In this document: in pieces, positions 49,270 to 59,051 of the stretch
How positions within the stretch are numbered: position 1 is the first letter of the stretch
Layout of the letters: every line of letters starts with the position of its first letter
The notes under the pieces: generated by a model
Database searches by the model: none
Told to the model about the DNA's origin: nothing
Seen by the model: the letters and a program-made list of their open reading frames with translations, nothing else
Assembly (NCBI GenBank): GCA_023475265.1
Contig: JAMCWE010000102.1
Span: 1 to 64,000, forward strand
Origin: Bacteroidota bacterium
GTDB taxonomy: Bacteria > Bacteroidota > Ignavibacteria > Ignavibacteriales > Ignavibacteriaceae
DNA: 64,000 nt
Direction: 5' to 3'
Program-made: the position numbers and the translations under genes

Positions 49270-50106
49270 ATGAGCAACATAAAATTATTTGAATCGAAAA
49301 AAATACGTTCTGTTTGGAATGAAGAAGAACAGAAGTGGTACTTCTCGGTTATTGATATAATTGAAGTATTAACCGAAAGTAATAGACCGAGAAAATACTG
49401 GAGTGATCTAAAGAAGAAGCTTCATAATGAAGGGTATGATCAGTTGTCCGAGAAAATCGGACAACTGAAATTAGAAGCTGATGACGGTAAAAAATATATG
49501 ACTGATGTCGCTGATACAGAGACATTGATGCGATTAATCCAATCAATACCCTCACCAAAAGCCGAACCGTTTAAGCGCTGGTTAGCACAAGTTGGTTATG
49601 AGCGACTGGAAGAAATAGAAAACCCGGAGATTGCGTCTCAAAGAATGCGGGAGATATATAAAGCCAAAGGTTACAGCGATGAATGGATAGAAAAAAGAAT
49701 GCGCGGCATTGCTGTTAGAGATGAACTGACGGAAGAATGGAAAAAACGCGGCGTAAAAGAAAAGGTAGAATTTGCAATATTAACTTCTGAAATAAGCAAG
49801 GCAACATTTGGATTAACGCCAACTGAATACAAAGTTGTAAAAAACCTGCCCGGTAAAGGTGAAAACTTGCGCGACCACATGAATGATTTAGAGCTTATAT
49901 TTACTATGCTCGGTGAAGCATCGACAACGGAAATTGCACGGAAAAAAGACGCAAGGGGTTTTGAACAAAACAAAGGCGCTGCACAAAAGGGCGGTAAAAT
50001 TGCCGGTGATGCAAGAGAAGCACTTGAAAAACAGACCGGTAAGGAAGTAGTTTCTAAAGAAAACTATCTTCAGCTTGGTGAAAAGAAAAGAAGAAGATTG
50101 AAATGA
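49270..50106 (+). CDS. BRO-N/DinD-like family protein
   Basis: IRSVWNEEEQKWYFSVIDIIEVLTESNRPRKYWSDLKKKL...; MREIYKAKGYSDEWIEKRMRGIAVRDELTEEWKKRGV. Confidence 0.85.
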   Translation: MSNIKLFESKKIRSVWNEEEQKWYFSVIDIIEVLTESNRPRKYWSDLKKKLHNEGYDQLSEKIGQLKLEADDGKKYMTDVADTETLMRLIQSIPSPKAEPFKRWLAQVGYERLEEIENPEIASQRMREIYKAKGYSDEWIEKRMRGIAVRDELTEEWKKRGVKEKVEFAILTSEISKATFGLTPTEYKVVKNLPGKGENLRDHMNDLELIFTMLGEASTTEIARKKDARGFEQNKGAAQKGGKIAGDAREALEKQTGKEVVSKENYLQLGEKKRRRLK

Positions 50107-50120
50107 AGAACAGTTTTAAA

Positions 50121-50159
50121 TTAAAAACAAATACCGCATTGCAGATGCAGGATGCATGA
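50121..50159 (+). pseudogene. Remnant of a mod 3' end ([12 protein letters not shown])
   Basis: ttaaaaacaaataccgcattgcagatgcaggatgca matches mod C-terminus [12 protein letters not shown] at ~49199-49234. Confidence 0.8.
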
Positions 50160-50192
50160 ATTGATTTTAAAACAATATAAAGATATTTATTT

Positions 50193-51389
50193 ATGGATAA
50201 AATAAATCTAGTACGAGAAATTCAAGAACTCAAAAATCATTTGTCATATTCAAAAAATATGGGCTTTTTCTTTGGCGCGGGGACATCATGTGCATTAAAG
50301 ATTCCAAATGTAGAACAACTTACTGATGAAATACAAGCTGCACTAACAGATGATAATAAAACTAATTTTCAATTGATAAAAGATGATTTAGCATCAAAAG
50401 TTACTCCGAGAAAAGTTAATATCGAGGACATTCTAAATCAAATTAGAAGGATTAGAGAATTAACTGGAGAATCAAAAAAACAATATCAAGGAGTAAGTGG
50501 TGAATCATCAAAAGCATTGGATAAAATAATTTGTACTAAGATTTACGAAATCATTCTAGATAAAGAAAGGAGTGCAGATCTTGAAAGTACAAAAAAGTTT
50601 TTTGCATGGTTGAGCATTTTAAATAGAGATTTTTCCAAAGAAGTTTTCACTACAAATTATGATTTAATCATTGAAAAGTCACTTGAAGCAAGTCGTATAC
50701 CATACTTTGACGGATTTGTTGGTTCTTACGAACCTTTCTTTTGGCAAGAAAGCATTGATAAATTGGTGAAAAAGGACGACTTGACGCAAAATTGGATACG
50801 TTTATGGAAAATTCATGGTTCATTAAGTTGGTTTTGGAAAGAAGATACGAAAGCAAAATCTCCCAAGATTGTAAGAATTGGAAAAATTGAAGATATTAAG
50901 AAGGAAGAAAATGAGTTGGTAATATATCCATCTAAGGAAAAATATGATTCATCAAGAAAGCAACCTTTTATTGCATACTTTGATAGATTGAAGAATTATC
51001 TTTTGAATGGTGAACTACTTTTTATTTTTACTGGCTATTCCTTTTCAGATCAACACATAAATGAAATTATTTTTAATTGCATGAGAGAAAACAACCGCCT
51101 TTCAGTTTTGGTGTTTTTCTATAAAGACGAAGAAGTAGAGAATCTGTATAAAGAAACTTCCGCTTTCTTGAATATAAATGTCTTTGGACCAACAAAAGCA
51201 ATCATAAATGGTAACATAGGTGAATGGGAATTCCCCGAATTAGCAGAATATAAAAAAGAAAATAAAAAGTTTGATCACTTTTGGAACGATACTGAAAATA
51301 ATCTCACGCTTGGCGATTTTAATTTACTTGTAAATTTTCTCATAACAAGTTCCGGTAAAAGAGAAGCGATTGAATCAATTGTAAAATGA
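50193..51389 (+). CDS. SIR2-family domain protein (defence-type SIR2)
   Basis: GFFFGAGTSCALKIPNVEQLT; FTTNYDLIIEKSL; KIHGSLSWFW; LLFIFTGYSFSDQHINEII. Confidence 0.88.
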   Translation: MDKINLVREIQELKNHLSYSKNMGFFFGAGTSCALKIPNVEQLTDEIQAALTDDNKTNFQLIKDDLASKVTPRKVNIEDILNQIRRIRELTGESKKQYQGVSGESSKALDKIICTKIYEIILDKERSADLESTKKFFAWLSILNRDFSKEVFTTNYDLIIEKSLEASRIPYFDGFVGSYEPFFWQESIDKLVKKDDLTQNWIRLWKIHGSLSWFWKEDTKAKSPKIVRIGKIEDIKKEENELVIYPSKEKYDSSRKQPFIAYFDRLKNYLLNGELLFIFTGYSFSDQHINEIIFNCMRENNRLSVLVFFYKDEEVENLYKETSAFLNINVFGPTKAIINGNIGEWEFPELAEYKKENKKFDHFWNDTENNLTLGDFNLLVNFLITSSGKREAIESIVK

Positions 51390-53155
51390 CAACAGATATA
51401 ACATACTTAGGTAAAATCATACATGTTGATTCTGGAATAGTCGAAGTTGAAGTTTCTGATGAAATTCCATCGGCTGCACCAATCATAAATGGCAGACTAT
51501 ATAAAATTGGGCAGATCGGAACATTTGTAAAAATGCTGATTGGTAACATTACAATTTATGGAATAGTTTCCGCTGTTAGTAATGCGCCAAGCAATTCAGA
51601 TGAGACTAATTTAAAATTTAATTTTGGCTCAAGGTTTTTGTCAGTACAGCTCATTGGAGAAAAAATTGGTGAAGATGATTTTGAAAAAGGGGTAGGTACA
51701 TATCCAACGATAAATGATGAAGTACATTTGGTAGTTGAGAAAGACCTTTTTGACATATACGGAAAACACGATGAAGGTTCAATTGAAATTGGTAAACATT
51801 CATCCTCTGAAAACCTCTCTGTCTATATTGATATTCATAAATTAATTTTAAGACATTGTGCAATTTTGGGATCCACTGGTAGCGGTAAGTCTAACACTAC
51901 TGTAAGCATACTAAAAGCAATTCTTAATCATTATATTGGCTCAAGGGTGGTTTTAGTTGATCCACATGGTGAATATGCAAGTGCATTTCCTGAAGCAAAG
52001 GTTTTTAAAATAAATGATTCAACCAATCCATTATTCATTCCTTTTTGGTTAATGAACTTTGATGAATTAGCTTACTTTCTTGTCGGTGCTAAGCCAGCAG
52101 ACGATCAAAAAGTGGAATATAGAAAATTTAGAGAATTGATAACCGAGTTGAAGAAAGAAAATAATATATTAGTTTCAGGAACTGTGGACAAGAACTATAT
52201 AACAGCGGATTCTCCTATCCCGTTTAGTGCAAGAAAATTATGGTGGAAAATGAATTGGTGGTTGAATGCAAGTTTTACAACAACTAAAAAGGACGAACAG
52301 ACAGAAGAGACAGCAGTTTTAGAAAATAACGGTGATTATGAAAATTTGATAGGAGCAAAATTTACTTCTCATTTATCAACTCCTTTTGCAAATTCTCCAC
52401 ATGTATCCCAACACAAAGAATTTTATTCTTACGAGAAGAAAATGCTTTCAAGGTTAAAAGACAGCCGTTTTGATTTTCTTTTTAATCCTGGTGATTTCAA
52501 AGGAATACCTGGCACGAAAGATTTACACAACTTATTAAATGAATGGATAGGCAGTACACAAAAGCTCACAATTTTAGATTTAAGTGGAGTCCCGTTTGAA
52601 GTATTAGATATTACAGTGGGATTAATTACTCGTTTTATATATGATAGCATGTTTTGGGGGCGTAACGAAGCATACACAGGTAAGAATAGACCTCTTTTAC
52701 TTGCTTATGAAGAAGCTCATACTTATTTAAATAAAAATGATGATAACAGTTATTCCAGGCAGGCTGTTGAACAAGTTTTTAAAGAGGGTAGAAAATTTGG
52801 TTTAGGTGCACTTGTCATTTCACAGAGACCATCAGAAATTTCAGAAACTATTCTTGCTCAAGTAGGCACTTATATTGCATTAAGGCTAACAAACAGCGGT
52901 GATCAGTCAATTGTAAAATCTTCCGCACCTGATAATCTAAATAACTTGATTGATCTACTGCCAACATTAAGGACTGGTGAAGCAATTATTGTTGGAGAAG
53001 CAATTAAAATTCCATCAAGGGTAAGAATTAAATTGAATAACCCAAGACCAACAAGTGATGACCCAAAATTAGTTGAAGCATGGAGTAAAGCACACCCTGA
53101 AAATCCAGATAATTATAAATCGGTAGTAACAAGTATAAGACAACAAAAACTTTAA
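51386..53155 (+). CDS. HerA-like helicase/ATPase (DUF87), partner of SIR2
   Basis: HCAILGSTGSGKSNTTVSIL Walker A; RPLLLAYEEAHTYLNK Walker B; ATGA overlap with SIR2 gene. Confidence 0.9.
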   Translation: MTTDITYLGKIIHVDSGIVEVEVSDEIPSAAPIINGRLYKIGQIGTFVKMLIGNITIYGIVSAVSNAPSNSDETNLKFNFGSRFLSVQLIGEKIGEDDFEKGVGTYPTINDEVHLVVEKDLFDIYGKHDEGSIEIGKHSSSENLSVYIDIHKLILRHCAILGSTGSGKSNTTVSILKAILNHYIGSRVVLVDPHGEYASAFPEAKVFKINDSTNPLFIPFWLMNFDELAYFLVGAKPADDQKVEYRKFRELITELKKENNILVSGTVDKNYITADSPIPFSARKLWWKMNWWLNASFTTTKKDEQTEETAVLENNGDYENLIGAKFTSHLSTPFANSPHVSQHKEFYSYEKKMLSRLKDSRFDFLFNPGDFKGIPGTKDLHNLLNEWIGSTQKLTILDLSGVPFEVLDITVGLITRFIYDSMFWGRNEAYTGKNRPLLLAYEEAHTYLNKNDDNSYSRQAVEQVFKEGRKFGLGALVISQRPSEISETILAQVGTYIALRLTNSGDQSIVKSSAPDNLNNLIDLLPTLRTGEAIIVGEAIKIPSRVRIKLNNPRPTSDDPKLVEAWSKAHPENPDNYKSVVTSIRQQKL

Positions 53156-53171
53156 AATTAGGAGAACTAAA

Positions 53172-53384
53172 ATGGAAAGACAAAACGTAGAATCAAGTTT
53201 AGCAGCAAGTGTAGGTTATGATCCTACAACTTCGACTCTTGAAATTGAATTCAAAACAACAGGAGCAGTCTGGCAGTATTATGATGTTCCGGAAAACGTT
53301 TTCAATGAAATGATGAATGGCTCAATAGGTAAATATTTTCATGCAAATATTAAAGGACAATATTCTGAATCGCAAGTCGGTTAA
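53172..53384 (+). CDS. KTSC domain small protein
   Basis: SSLAASVGYDPTTSTLEIEFKTTGAVWQYYDVPENVFNEMMNGSIGKYFHANIKGQY. Confidence 0.8.
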   Translation: MERQNVESSLAASVGYDPTTSTLEIEFKTTGAVWQYYDVPENVFNEMMNGSIGKYFHANIKGQYSESQVG

Positions 53385-53417
53385 AAAAGTGAATAACTTT
53401 AGTGTAGCAAAAAAAGT

Positions 53418-53501
53418 ATGAAACTTTATTTTGATGCAAACCAGACATACCATAAAGAAGCGATAGATCCTGCTATTAAACTTTTAGGAAATTATTTATG
53501 A
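53418..53501 (+). pseudogene. Remnant of a type III res 5' end (MKLYFDANQTYHKEAIDPAIKLLGNYL*)
   Basis: Aligns to intact Res N-terminus MKLHFDANQTYQKDAISSVVKLFEGQP at 54621. Confidence 0.85.
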
Positions 53502-53605
53502 AACCCTTCATCCCGCATACGCTCCCTTTAAAAAATATTAAGCGGGAGAATTATATTACATTGATTGCGCAGGAAAATTTAGAGTCTACGCGGTACAACG
53601 GGTTA
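53498..53605 (+). pseudogene. Remnant of a Fic-family gene N-terminus (MKPFIPHTLPLKNIKRENYITLIAQENLESTRYNGL)
   Basis: Resembles N-terminal segment of Fic proteins (FIP..LPL...L...AN..L.R.DGL); frame then runs into the downstream RNA region. Confidence 0.65.
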
Positions 53606-53647
53606 GCCAAAATATTTTTGAAATTTGTTAATACTTTTATATATTTA

Positions 53648-53699
53648 CATCAACAAGCCTGCCAGGCCTCTCGAAGAAGCCCAAATCGGTGGGCTTTTT
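53648..53699 (+). ncRNA. Probable small structured RNA immediately upstream of the Abi_2/AbiF gene, ending in a terminator hairpin
   Basis: catcaacaaGCCTgccAGGCctctcgaagaAGCCCAaatcggTGGGCTtttt preceded by TTTG...TATATTTAC promoter-like sequence, 12 nt before ATG 53712. Confidence 0.6.
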
Positions 53700-53711
53700 A
53701 GTTTTAAAAAG

Positions 53712-54611
53712 ATGAAAACTCCATATACTAAAACTGCCCTAACATTTAAAGATCAAATAAACCGGCTTAAATCTAGGGGACTCACAATTGAAGACGAACC
53801 TAATACTCTTCATTACTTAACTCATATTAACTATTACCGGCTTAGCGCATATATGTATCCTTTTCTTGAAGACAAGGAACATCATATTTTCAAAAAGGGT
53901 GTAACATTTCAAAATATCCTTAACGTATATAATTTTGACCGTGAATTACGTTTATTGATATTAGATGCAATTGAGAGAATAGAAATATCTCTTAGGACAA
54001 ATATTATTTATGTTCTTTCGCATAAACATGGTCCATTTTGGGTTAGCAACAATGTACTTTATTTCAATCAAAATTATTTTCATGAACATATTAAAAGGCT
54101 AAAAGAAGAAATTGGTCGCTCCGACGAGAAATTCATAGAACATTATTTTTCAAAGTATTCAGAAGAGATTCCACCTGCATGGATATCCATGGAAATAGCC
54201 TCTTTTGGACTGCTGTCTCTTTTATTCCAAAACTTAAAGTCATTTAAGGATATGAAAGAAATTGCCCAAAGGTATGGATTGAACCGTATTGTATTTGAAT
54301 CATGGTTTCATTCACTTGTTTATGTTAGAAATGTATGTGCTCATCATGCAAGATTGTGGAATCGCAGACTTGGAGTACGACCCAATATACCAAAGTCAAT
54401 CGGCGGCAATTGGCTAAACAAGCTGGATGCATTAAGAAATGATCGTGTATTTATAATAATAGGAATTATAATTTATTTTTTAGAAATAATTAATACATCA
54501 AGTAGTTTTAAACTTGGGCTACATAAGCTTTTCGAAAAATATTCTATGATAGATTTAGCGCCGATGGGATTTCCCAAAAATTGGAAAGAAGAAGAATTAT
54601 TTAAGATATAA
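53712..54611 (+). CDS. Abi_2/AbiD/AbiF-family abortive infection protein (HEPN-like)
   Basis: KTALTFKDQINRLKSRGLTIEDEPNTLHYLTHINYYRLSAYMYPF; FDRELRLLILDAIERIEISLRTNIIY; VYVRNVCAHHARLWNRRL (RN...H HEPN-type motif). Confidence 0.88.
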   Translation: MKTPYTKTALTFKDQINRLKSRGLTIEDEPNTLHYLTHINYYRLSAYMYPFLEDKEHHIFKKGVTFQNILNVYNFDRELRLLILDAIERIEISLRTNIIYVLSHKHGPFWVSNNVLYFNQNYFHEHIKRLKEEIGRSDEKFIEHYFSKYSEEIPPAWISMEIASFGLLSLLFQNLKSFKDMKEIAQRYGLNRIVFESWFHSLVYVRNVCAHHARLWNRRLGVRPNIPKSIGGNWLNKLDALRNDRVFIIIGIIIYFLEIINTSSSFKLGLHKLFEKYSMIDLAPMGFPKNWKEEELFKI

Positions 54612-54620
54612 AACAATATT

Positions 54621-57314
54621 ATGAAACTTCATTTTGATGCAAACCAAACATACCAGAAAGACGCGATAAGCTCGGTTGTTAAACTGTTTGAAGGGCAGCC
54701 GTTAAACAAGGGAGATTTTGAAATATCAGGCAACGGAGGCGCTTTAACTCTTTCAGAGCTTGGATTCGGGAATAATATTTCTTTAACCGAATATGAAATA
54801 CTAAAGAACCTTAATCAAGTACAAAGTGAGAATGAAATAAATCTATCCGGACAGCTTGAGAGATTTTCTTTTAGAGACATTAACGGGGACGGGAAAGAAA
54901 AACCGGTTGAAACAGCATTCCCGAACTTTACAATTGAAATGGAAACGGGCACCGGCAAGACGTATGTTTATTTAAGAACAATTTACGAGCTTAATAAAGT
55001 TTACGGGTTTTCTAAATTTGTTATAGTTGTACCGAGCATTGCAATAAGGGAAGGCGTGTTAAAGAGTCTTCAAATAACTGAAGATCATTTGCAAAATCTT
55101 TATAACCGCACACCAATTAACTATTATGTTTACGACAGCCGCCGCTTGCCGCAGCTAAAGAATTTTGCCACAAGCAATGCAATACAAATCTTGATTATCA
55201 ATATAGATTCTTTTACAAAAGACACGAACATAATAAATCAATACCGGGACTCAACAAACGGCAAAAGACCGATTGAATATGTACAGGCAACAAATCCAAT
55301 CGTTATACTTGACGAACCGCAGAATATGGAAACCGATGCGAGGAAAAAAGGTATTACAAATCTTAACCCGCTTTTTGTTTTAAGGTACTCCGCTACACAC
55401 AAGTATATTTACAATCTTATTTACAAGCTTGACCCGGTTAAAGCTTATGACCTTGGCTTAGTAAAACAGATTGAGGTTGATTCCGTTTATTCCGAAAATG
55501 ATTTTAATGATGCGTTCATTCAGCTTGAGAATATTTCATCTGCAAAAACGAAGATAACTGCAAAAATTAAAATTGATGTTAATACCGGCGGCGGAGTTAA
55601 AAGAAAATCAATAAAAATAGATTCGAAGCATTATGACTTATATGAACTGTCGGGTAAAAGAGATCAATACAAAGACCTTCTTGTAAACGGAATAAATTAC
55701 GAAGAGCAGTTTATAGAACTTTCAAACGGTAAAATATTAAAGGCAGGCGAAACAACCGGCGACTTTAGAAATGAGATAATGAAGATCCAAATTCAAAAAG
55801 CTGTTGAAGAACATTTTATAAAGGAGAAGCAGCTTGGTGAAAAGGGAATAAAGGCTTTGTCTCTTTTCTTTATAGACAGGGTAGCAAACTACCGCAGCTA
55901 TGATGAATCCGGGAACATAATACAAGGGAAATTTGCGACATGGTTTGAAGAATCGTTTGAACGCTTTCAAAAGAAATATCCCAGATTAATTAAATATGAC
56001 AAAGAGAAAGTTCATAACGGCTATTTTGCACAGGACAGGAGCGGACATTACAAAGATTCTTCTTCCGGCGAATCGAAGGACGACGACGACGCATACCATC
56101 TAATTATGAAAGACAAAGAAAGACTTCTTGATGCTAATGAACCGCTGAGATTTATATTCAGTCACTCTGCATTAAGAGAAGGCTGGGACAATACAAACGT
56201 ATTTCAGATTTGCACATTAAACGAGACCGGTTCGGTAATGAAAAAGCGGCAGGAAATAGGACGGGGTTTAAGACTGTGCGTTAATAAAGACGGATACAGA
56301 GTATTTGATAAAAATATTAATCGCCTTACGGTAATTGCAAATGAAAGCTACGAAACATTTGCCAGGACTCTTCAAAAAGAAATTGAAGATGACTGCGGAA
56401 TTCAATTTACCGGCAGAGTAAAAGATAAAAGAGACCGTGTATCGATAAAATTAAAAAAGAATTATGAATTGGATCAGAGATTTTTAGACCTATGGGATAA
56501 AATAAAATATAATACCAGATACAGGGTAAATTATTCTACTGAAGAATTAATTAAATCGGCAGTAAAAGCAATTAAGAAAATGCCTGAAGTAACTGTCCCA
56601 GTGATTCGCTCAATAAAGACCGGTGTAGACATTGTTAAAGAAGGAGTAGGAGGACATCAAATAAATTTCAATTCTTATAGGATTAATGATTATAATTCAG
56701 TTGTACCGGATGTAGCAGGCTTTATTCAAAGCAGAACGGAACTTACAAGGTCGACAATAATAAAAATTTTAAGAGAGTCGGGAAGACTAAACGATGTAAT
56801 AAAAAATCCTCAACTGTTTTTAGATATGGCTGTAAAGGAGATAAAAGACGTACTAACCGATTTGATGATTGAAGGGATTAAATATGAAAGAATGGGAGAA
56901 ACGGAATATTACAAGATGGAGCTATTTGCCGACAAAGATCTGGAAGGATATAAGGAATATCTTTATAAGGTAAGGAAAGAGGATAAGACTTTATATAATT
57001 ATATTCCATGGGAATCTGAAGTTGAGAGAAAATTTGCTGAGGATTGCGAAACGAATGAGAACATAGAATTTTATATAAAGCTTCCAAATTGGTTTGTTAT
57101 AAACACACCAATCGGCACTTACAACCCAGATTGGGCATTGATTTATAAGAACGACGAGAAAATTTATTTTGTTGCTGAAACAAAGTATTCATTAGACCCG
57201 ATGAAGAGATATTCATACGAAAACTATAAAATAAAATGCGGAGAAAAACATTTTGAAGAATTTGAGGATGTTAAATACCAGGATGTTCGAAAGTTGAATG
57301 AGTTAAAAGTTTAA
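54621..57314 (+). CDS. res: Type III restriction endonuclease subunit (Res), helicase plus nuclease
   Basis: IEMETGTGKTYVYLRTIYELNKVYGFSKFVIVVPSIAIREGV; VILDEPQNME; FSHSALREGWDNTNVFQICTL; C-terminal NPDWALIYKNDEKIYFVAETK nuclease motif. Confidence 0.93.
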   Translation: MKLHFDANQTYQKDAISSVVKLFEGQPLNKGDFEISGNGGALTLSELGFGNNISLTEYEILKNLNQVQSENEINLSGQLERFSFRDINGDGKEKPVETAFPNFTIEMETGTGKTYVYLRTIYELNKVYGFSKFVIVVPSIAIREGVLKSLQITEDHLQNLYNRTPINYYVYDSRRLPQLKNFATSNAIQILIINIDSFTKDTNIINQYRDSTNGKRPIEYVQATNPIVILDEPQNMETDARKKGITNLNPLFVLRYSATHKYIYNLIYKLDPVKAYDLGLVKQIEVDSVYSENDFNDAFIQLENISSAKTKITAKIKIDVNTGGGVKRKSIKIDSKHYDLYELSGKRDQYKDLLVNGINYEEQFIELSNGKILKAGETTGDFRNEIMKIQIQKAVEEHFIKEKQLGEKGIKALSLFFIDRVANYRSYDESGNIIQGKFATWFEESFERFQKKYPRLIKYDKEKVHNGYFAQDRSGHYKDSSSGESKDDDDAYHLIMKDKERLLDANEPLRFIFSHSALREGWDNTNVFQICTLNETGSVMKKRQEIGRGLRLCVNKDGYRVFDKNINRLTVIANESYETFARTLQKEIEDDCGIQFTGRVKDKRDRVSIKLKKNYELDQRFLDLWDKIKYNTRYRVNYSTEELIKSAVKAIKKMPEVTVPVIRSIKTGVDIVKEGVGGHQINFNSYRINDYNSVVPDVAGFIQSRTELTRSTIIKILRESGRLNDVIKNPQLFLDMAVKEIKDVLTDLMIEGIKYERMGETEYYKMELFADKDLEGYKEYLYKVRKEDKTLYNYIPWESEVERKFAEDCETNENIEFYIKLPNWFVINTPIGTYNPDWALIYKNDEKIYFVAETKYSLDPMKRYSYENYKIKCGEKHFEEFEDVKYQDVRKLNELKV

Positions 57315-57722
57315 GGTGTTACTATGCCGCCCAAAATATATAAAAACAATCCGTGAAGAAATTTATTACGATAATTCAAATCTAATGTTGAGATAGACAT
57401 CCAGTGGAAAATTTTATTTCATTTCCACTAAGTCTTGTACATTAAAAGGGAAAAAATAGAAGCTCCATTCGCATAAAAGAAAATCGTAAAATCAGCTTAA
57501 CTTTCAAAAATATATTCCGATAATAAAAGTCGTCAGAAAATATTTATCTAAAACTATTTTCTATTACAGATAGAACATATAATCAGTTGGGATAAAGGTT
57601 ATGAACAAATACGATGTAACAAATTTTACAAAAGAGTTTGAAATATGTTTGCTTTGTAATTTAACTTTTCAATTCAACTATTAGTTTATAAACTTCATCT
57701 AATATAGAGGGAAAAACATACC

Positions 57723-58103
57723 ATGTACAAAAACAAATCCAATTTCATGAAAAACAGGATGCATTTAATGTTAAAAGGACGCATAGATGTTGTGGAAATG
57801 CAAGCCTGGTCGGACGATTTAATTTCGGGACTGAAAAGATTAAAACCGGGGTTCAGTGTTATATCGGAAATTCTTGAATGCCAGCCAACTACCGAGGAAG
57901 GAAGGCAAATTCTTGTAGAGACCCAACGAAAAGCAAAGGAATTGGGAATGGGAAATGTTGTAAGAATAGTAAAGATGATGAACGCAGTTACTGCAAATCA
58001 GTGGCAGAGAAGCTCGCGCTCGGTCGGCTACAGTGCACTGGAAGCTGAAAGTGTTGAAGATGCGGATAAAATTCTTGATGAATTAGATAGAAAGAAAAAT
58101 TGA
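57723..58103 (+). CDS. Hypothetical protein (STAS/SpoIIAA-like pattern)
   Basis: MHLMLKGRIDVVEMQAWSDDLISGLKRLKPGFSVISEI...; likely start at internal Met. Confidence 0.55.
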   Translation: MYKNKSNFMKNRMHLMLKGRIDVVEMQAWSDDLISGLKRLKPGFSVISEILECQPTTEEGRQILVETQRKAKELGMGNVVRIVKMMNAVTANQWQRSSRSVGYSALEAESVEDADKILDELDRKKN

Positions 58104-58376
58104 GAAAATCTAATTTATGATTTCCGGTTAACCCTCCGGCAGTGCTCGCTTCCAAACAAGTTTGTTTAGAATGCAGCGAAATATGCCTTCAGAAACGGCC
58201 TGCATTTACTTATTGCTGTTGTTTGTACTGCAATAAAACTAAGTGTCATTAATATGAATCTTCTAATTGATTTACTGAAATACAAACAAACATTTGACGG
58301 ATAAATTTTATAAATTCCTATCAAGTTTTACCGCACTATATTCAAAAATTATTTACTTACTATTTAAGGATAACAA

Positions 58377-58835
58377 ATGCTTACTCTGCGCAGGACTAAT
58401 TCCGGAAATAAAGATTTTATTAATCTTATAGCTTTGCTGGATGAATATTTACAGGTAAAAGACGGGGATGATCATTCCTTCTACGCACAGTTCAATAAGC
58501 TGGACAAAGTAAAACATGTAATAGTAGCGTATGAAAATAATAAGCCGGTTGGCTGCGGTGCAATTAAAGAATATGATGGAAATACTATGGAAATAAAGAG
58601 GATGTTTGTATTGCCTGAAGTCAGAGGCAGAAAAATTGGGAGTAAAATTTTAATTGAATTGGAGAATTGGGCAAGTGAGCTGCATTATACAAAGTGCATA
58701 CTGGAAACTGGCAAGAGGCAGATTGAGGCTGTCCGTTTATATAAGAATAGCGGTTATGAAATAATACCGAATTATGGTCAGTACAGAGATGTAGAAAATA
58801 GTGTATGCTTTGAAAAGAGGATTGGGGAAGTTTAA
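58377..58835 (+). CDS. GNAT-family N-acetyltransferase
   Basis: MEIKRMFVLPEVRGRKIGSKILIELENWASELHYTKCILETGKRQIEAVRLYKNSGYEII. Confidence 0.9.
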   Translation: MLTLRRTNSGNKDFINLIALLDEYLQVKDGDDHSFYAQFNKLDKVKHVIVAYENNKPVGCGAIKEYDGNTMEIKRMFVLPEVRGRKIGSKILIELENWASELHYTKCILETGKRQIEAVRLYKNSGYEIIPNYGQYRDVENSVCFEKRIGEV

Positions 58836-59051
58836 AAACTTTAAAGTCAGCTCATTAATATTTTAGTCAATTAGGGTATTGTTGGTTAAATCACATGCAA
58901 TCAGAAGAAAGAAATATTTAAATATTTTTTCTTGATATTATTACTTTAGATTTTTTACTCAAGTGCTTATTATTAAAATTAATTCTGAGTGATAATTCAA
59001 AAACCTGTTCAAATTTCCGGGTAAACTTTTTTATTAAATAAAAATAATTAG

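Noticed and set aside
53498-53701. 67-aa ORF as an intact gene
   Set aside because: Only the first ~36 residues resemble a Fic N-terminus; the rest reads through the probable small RNA and its terminator hairpin.
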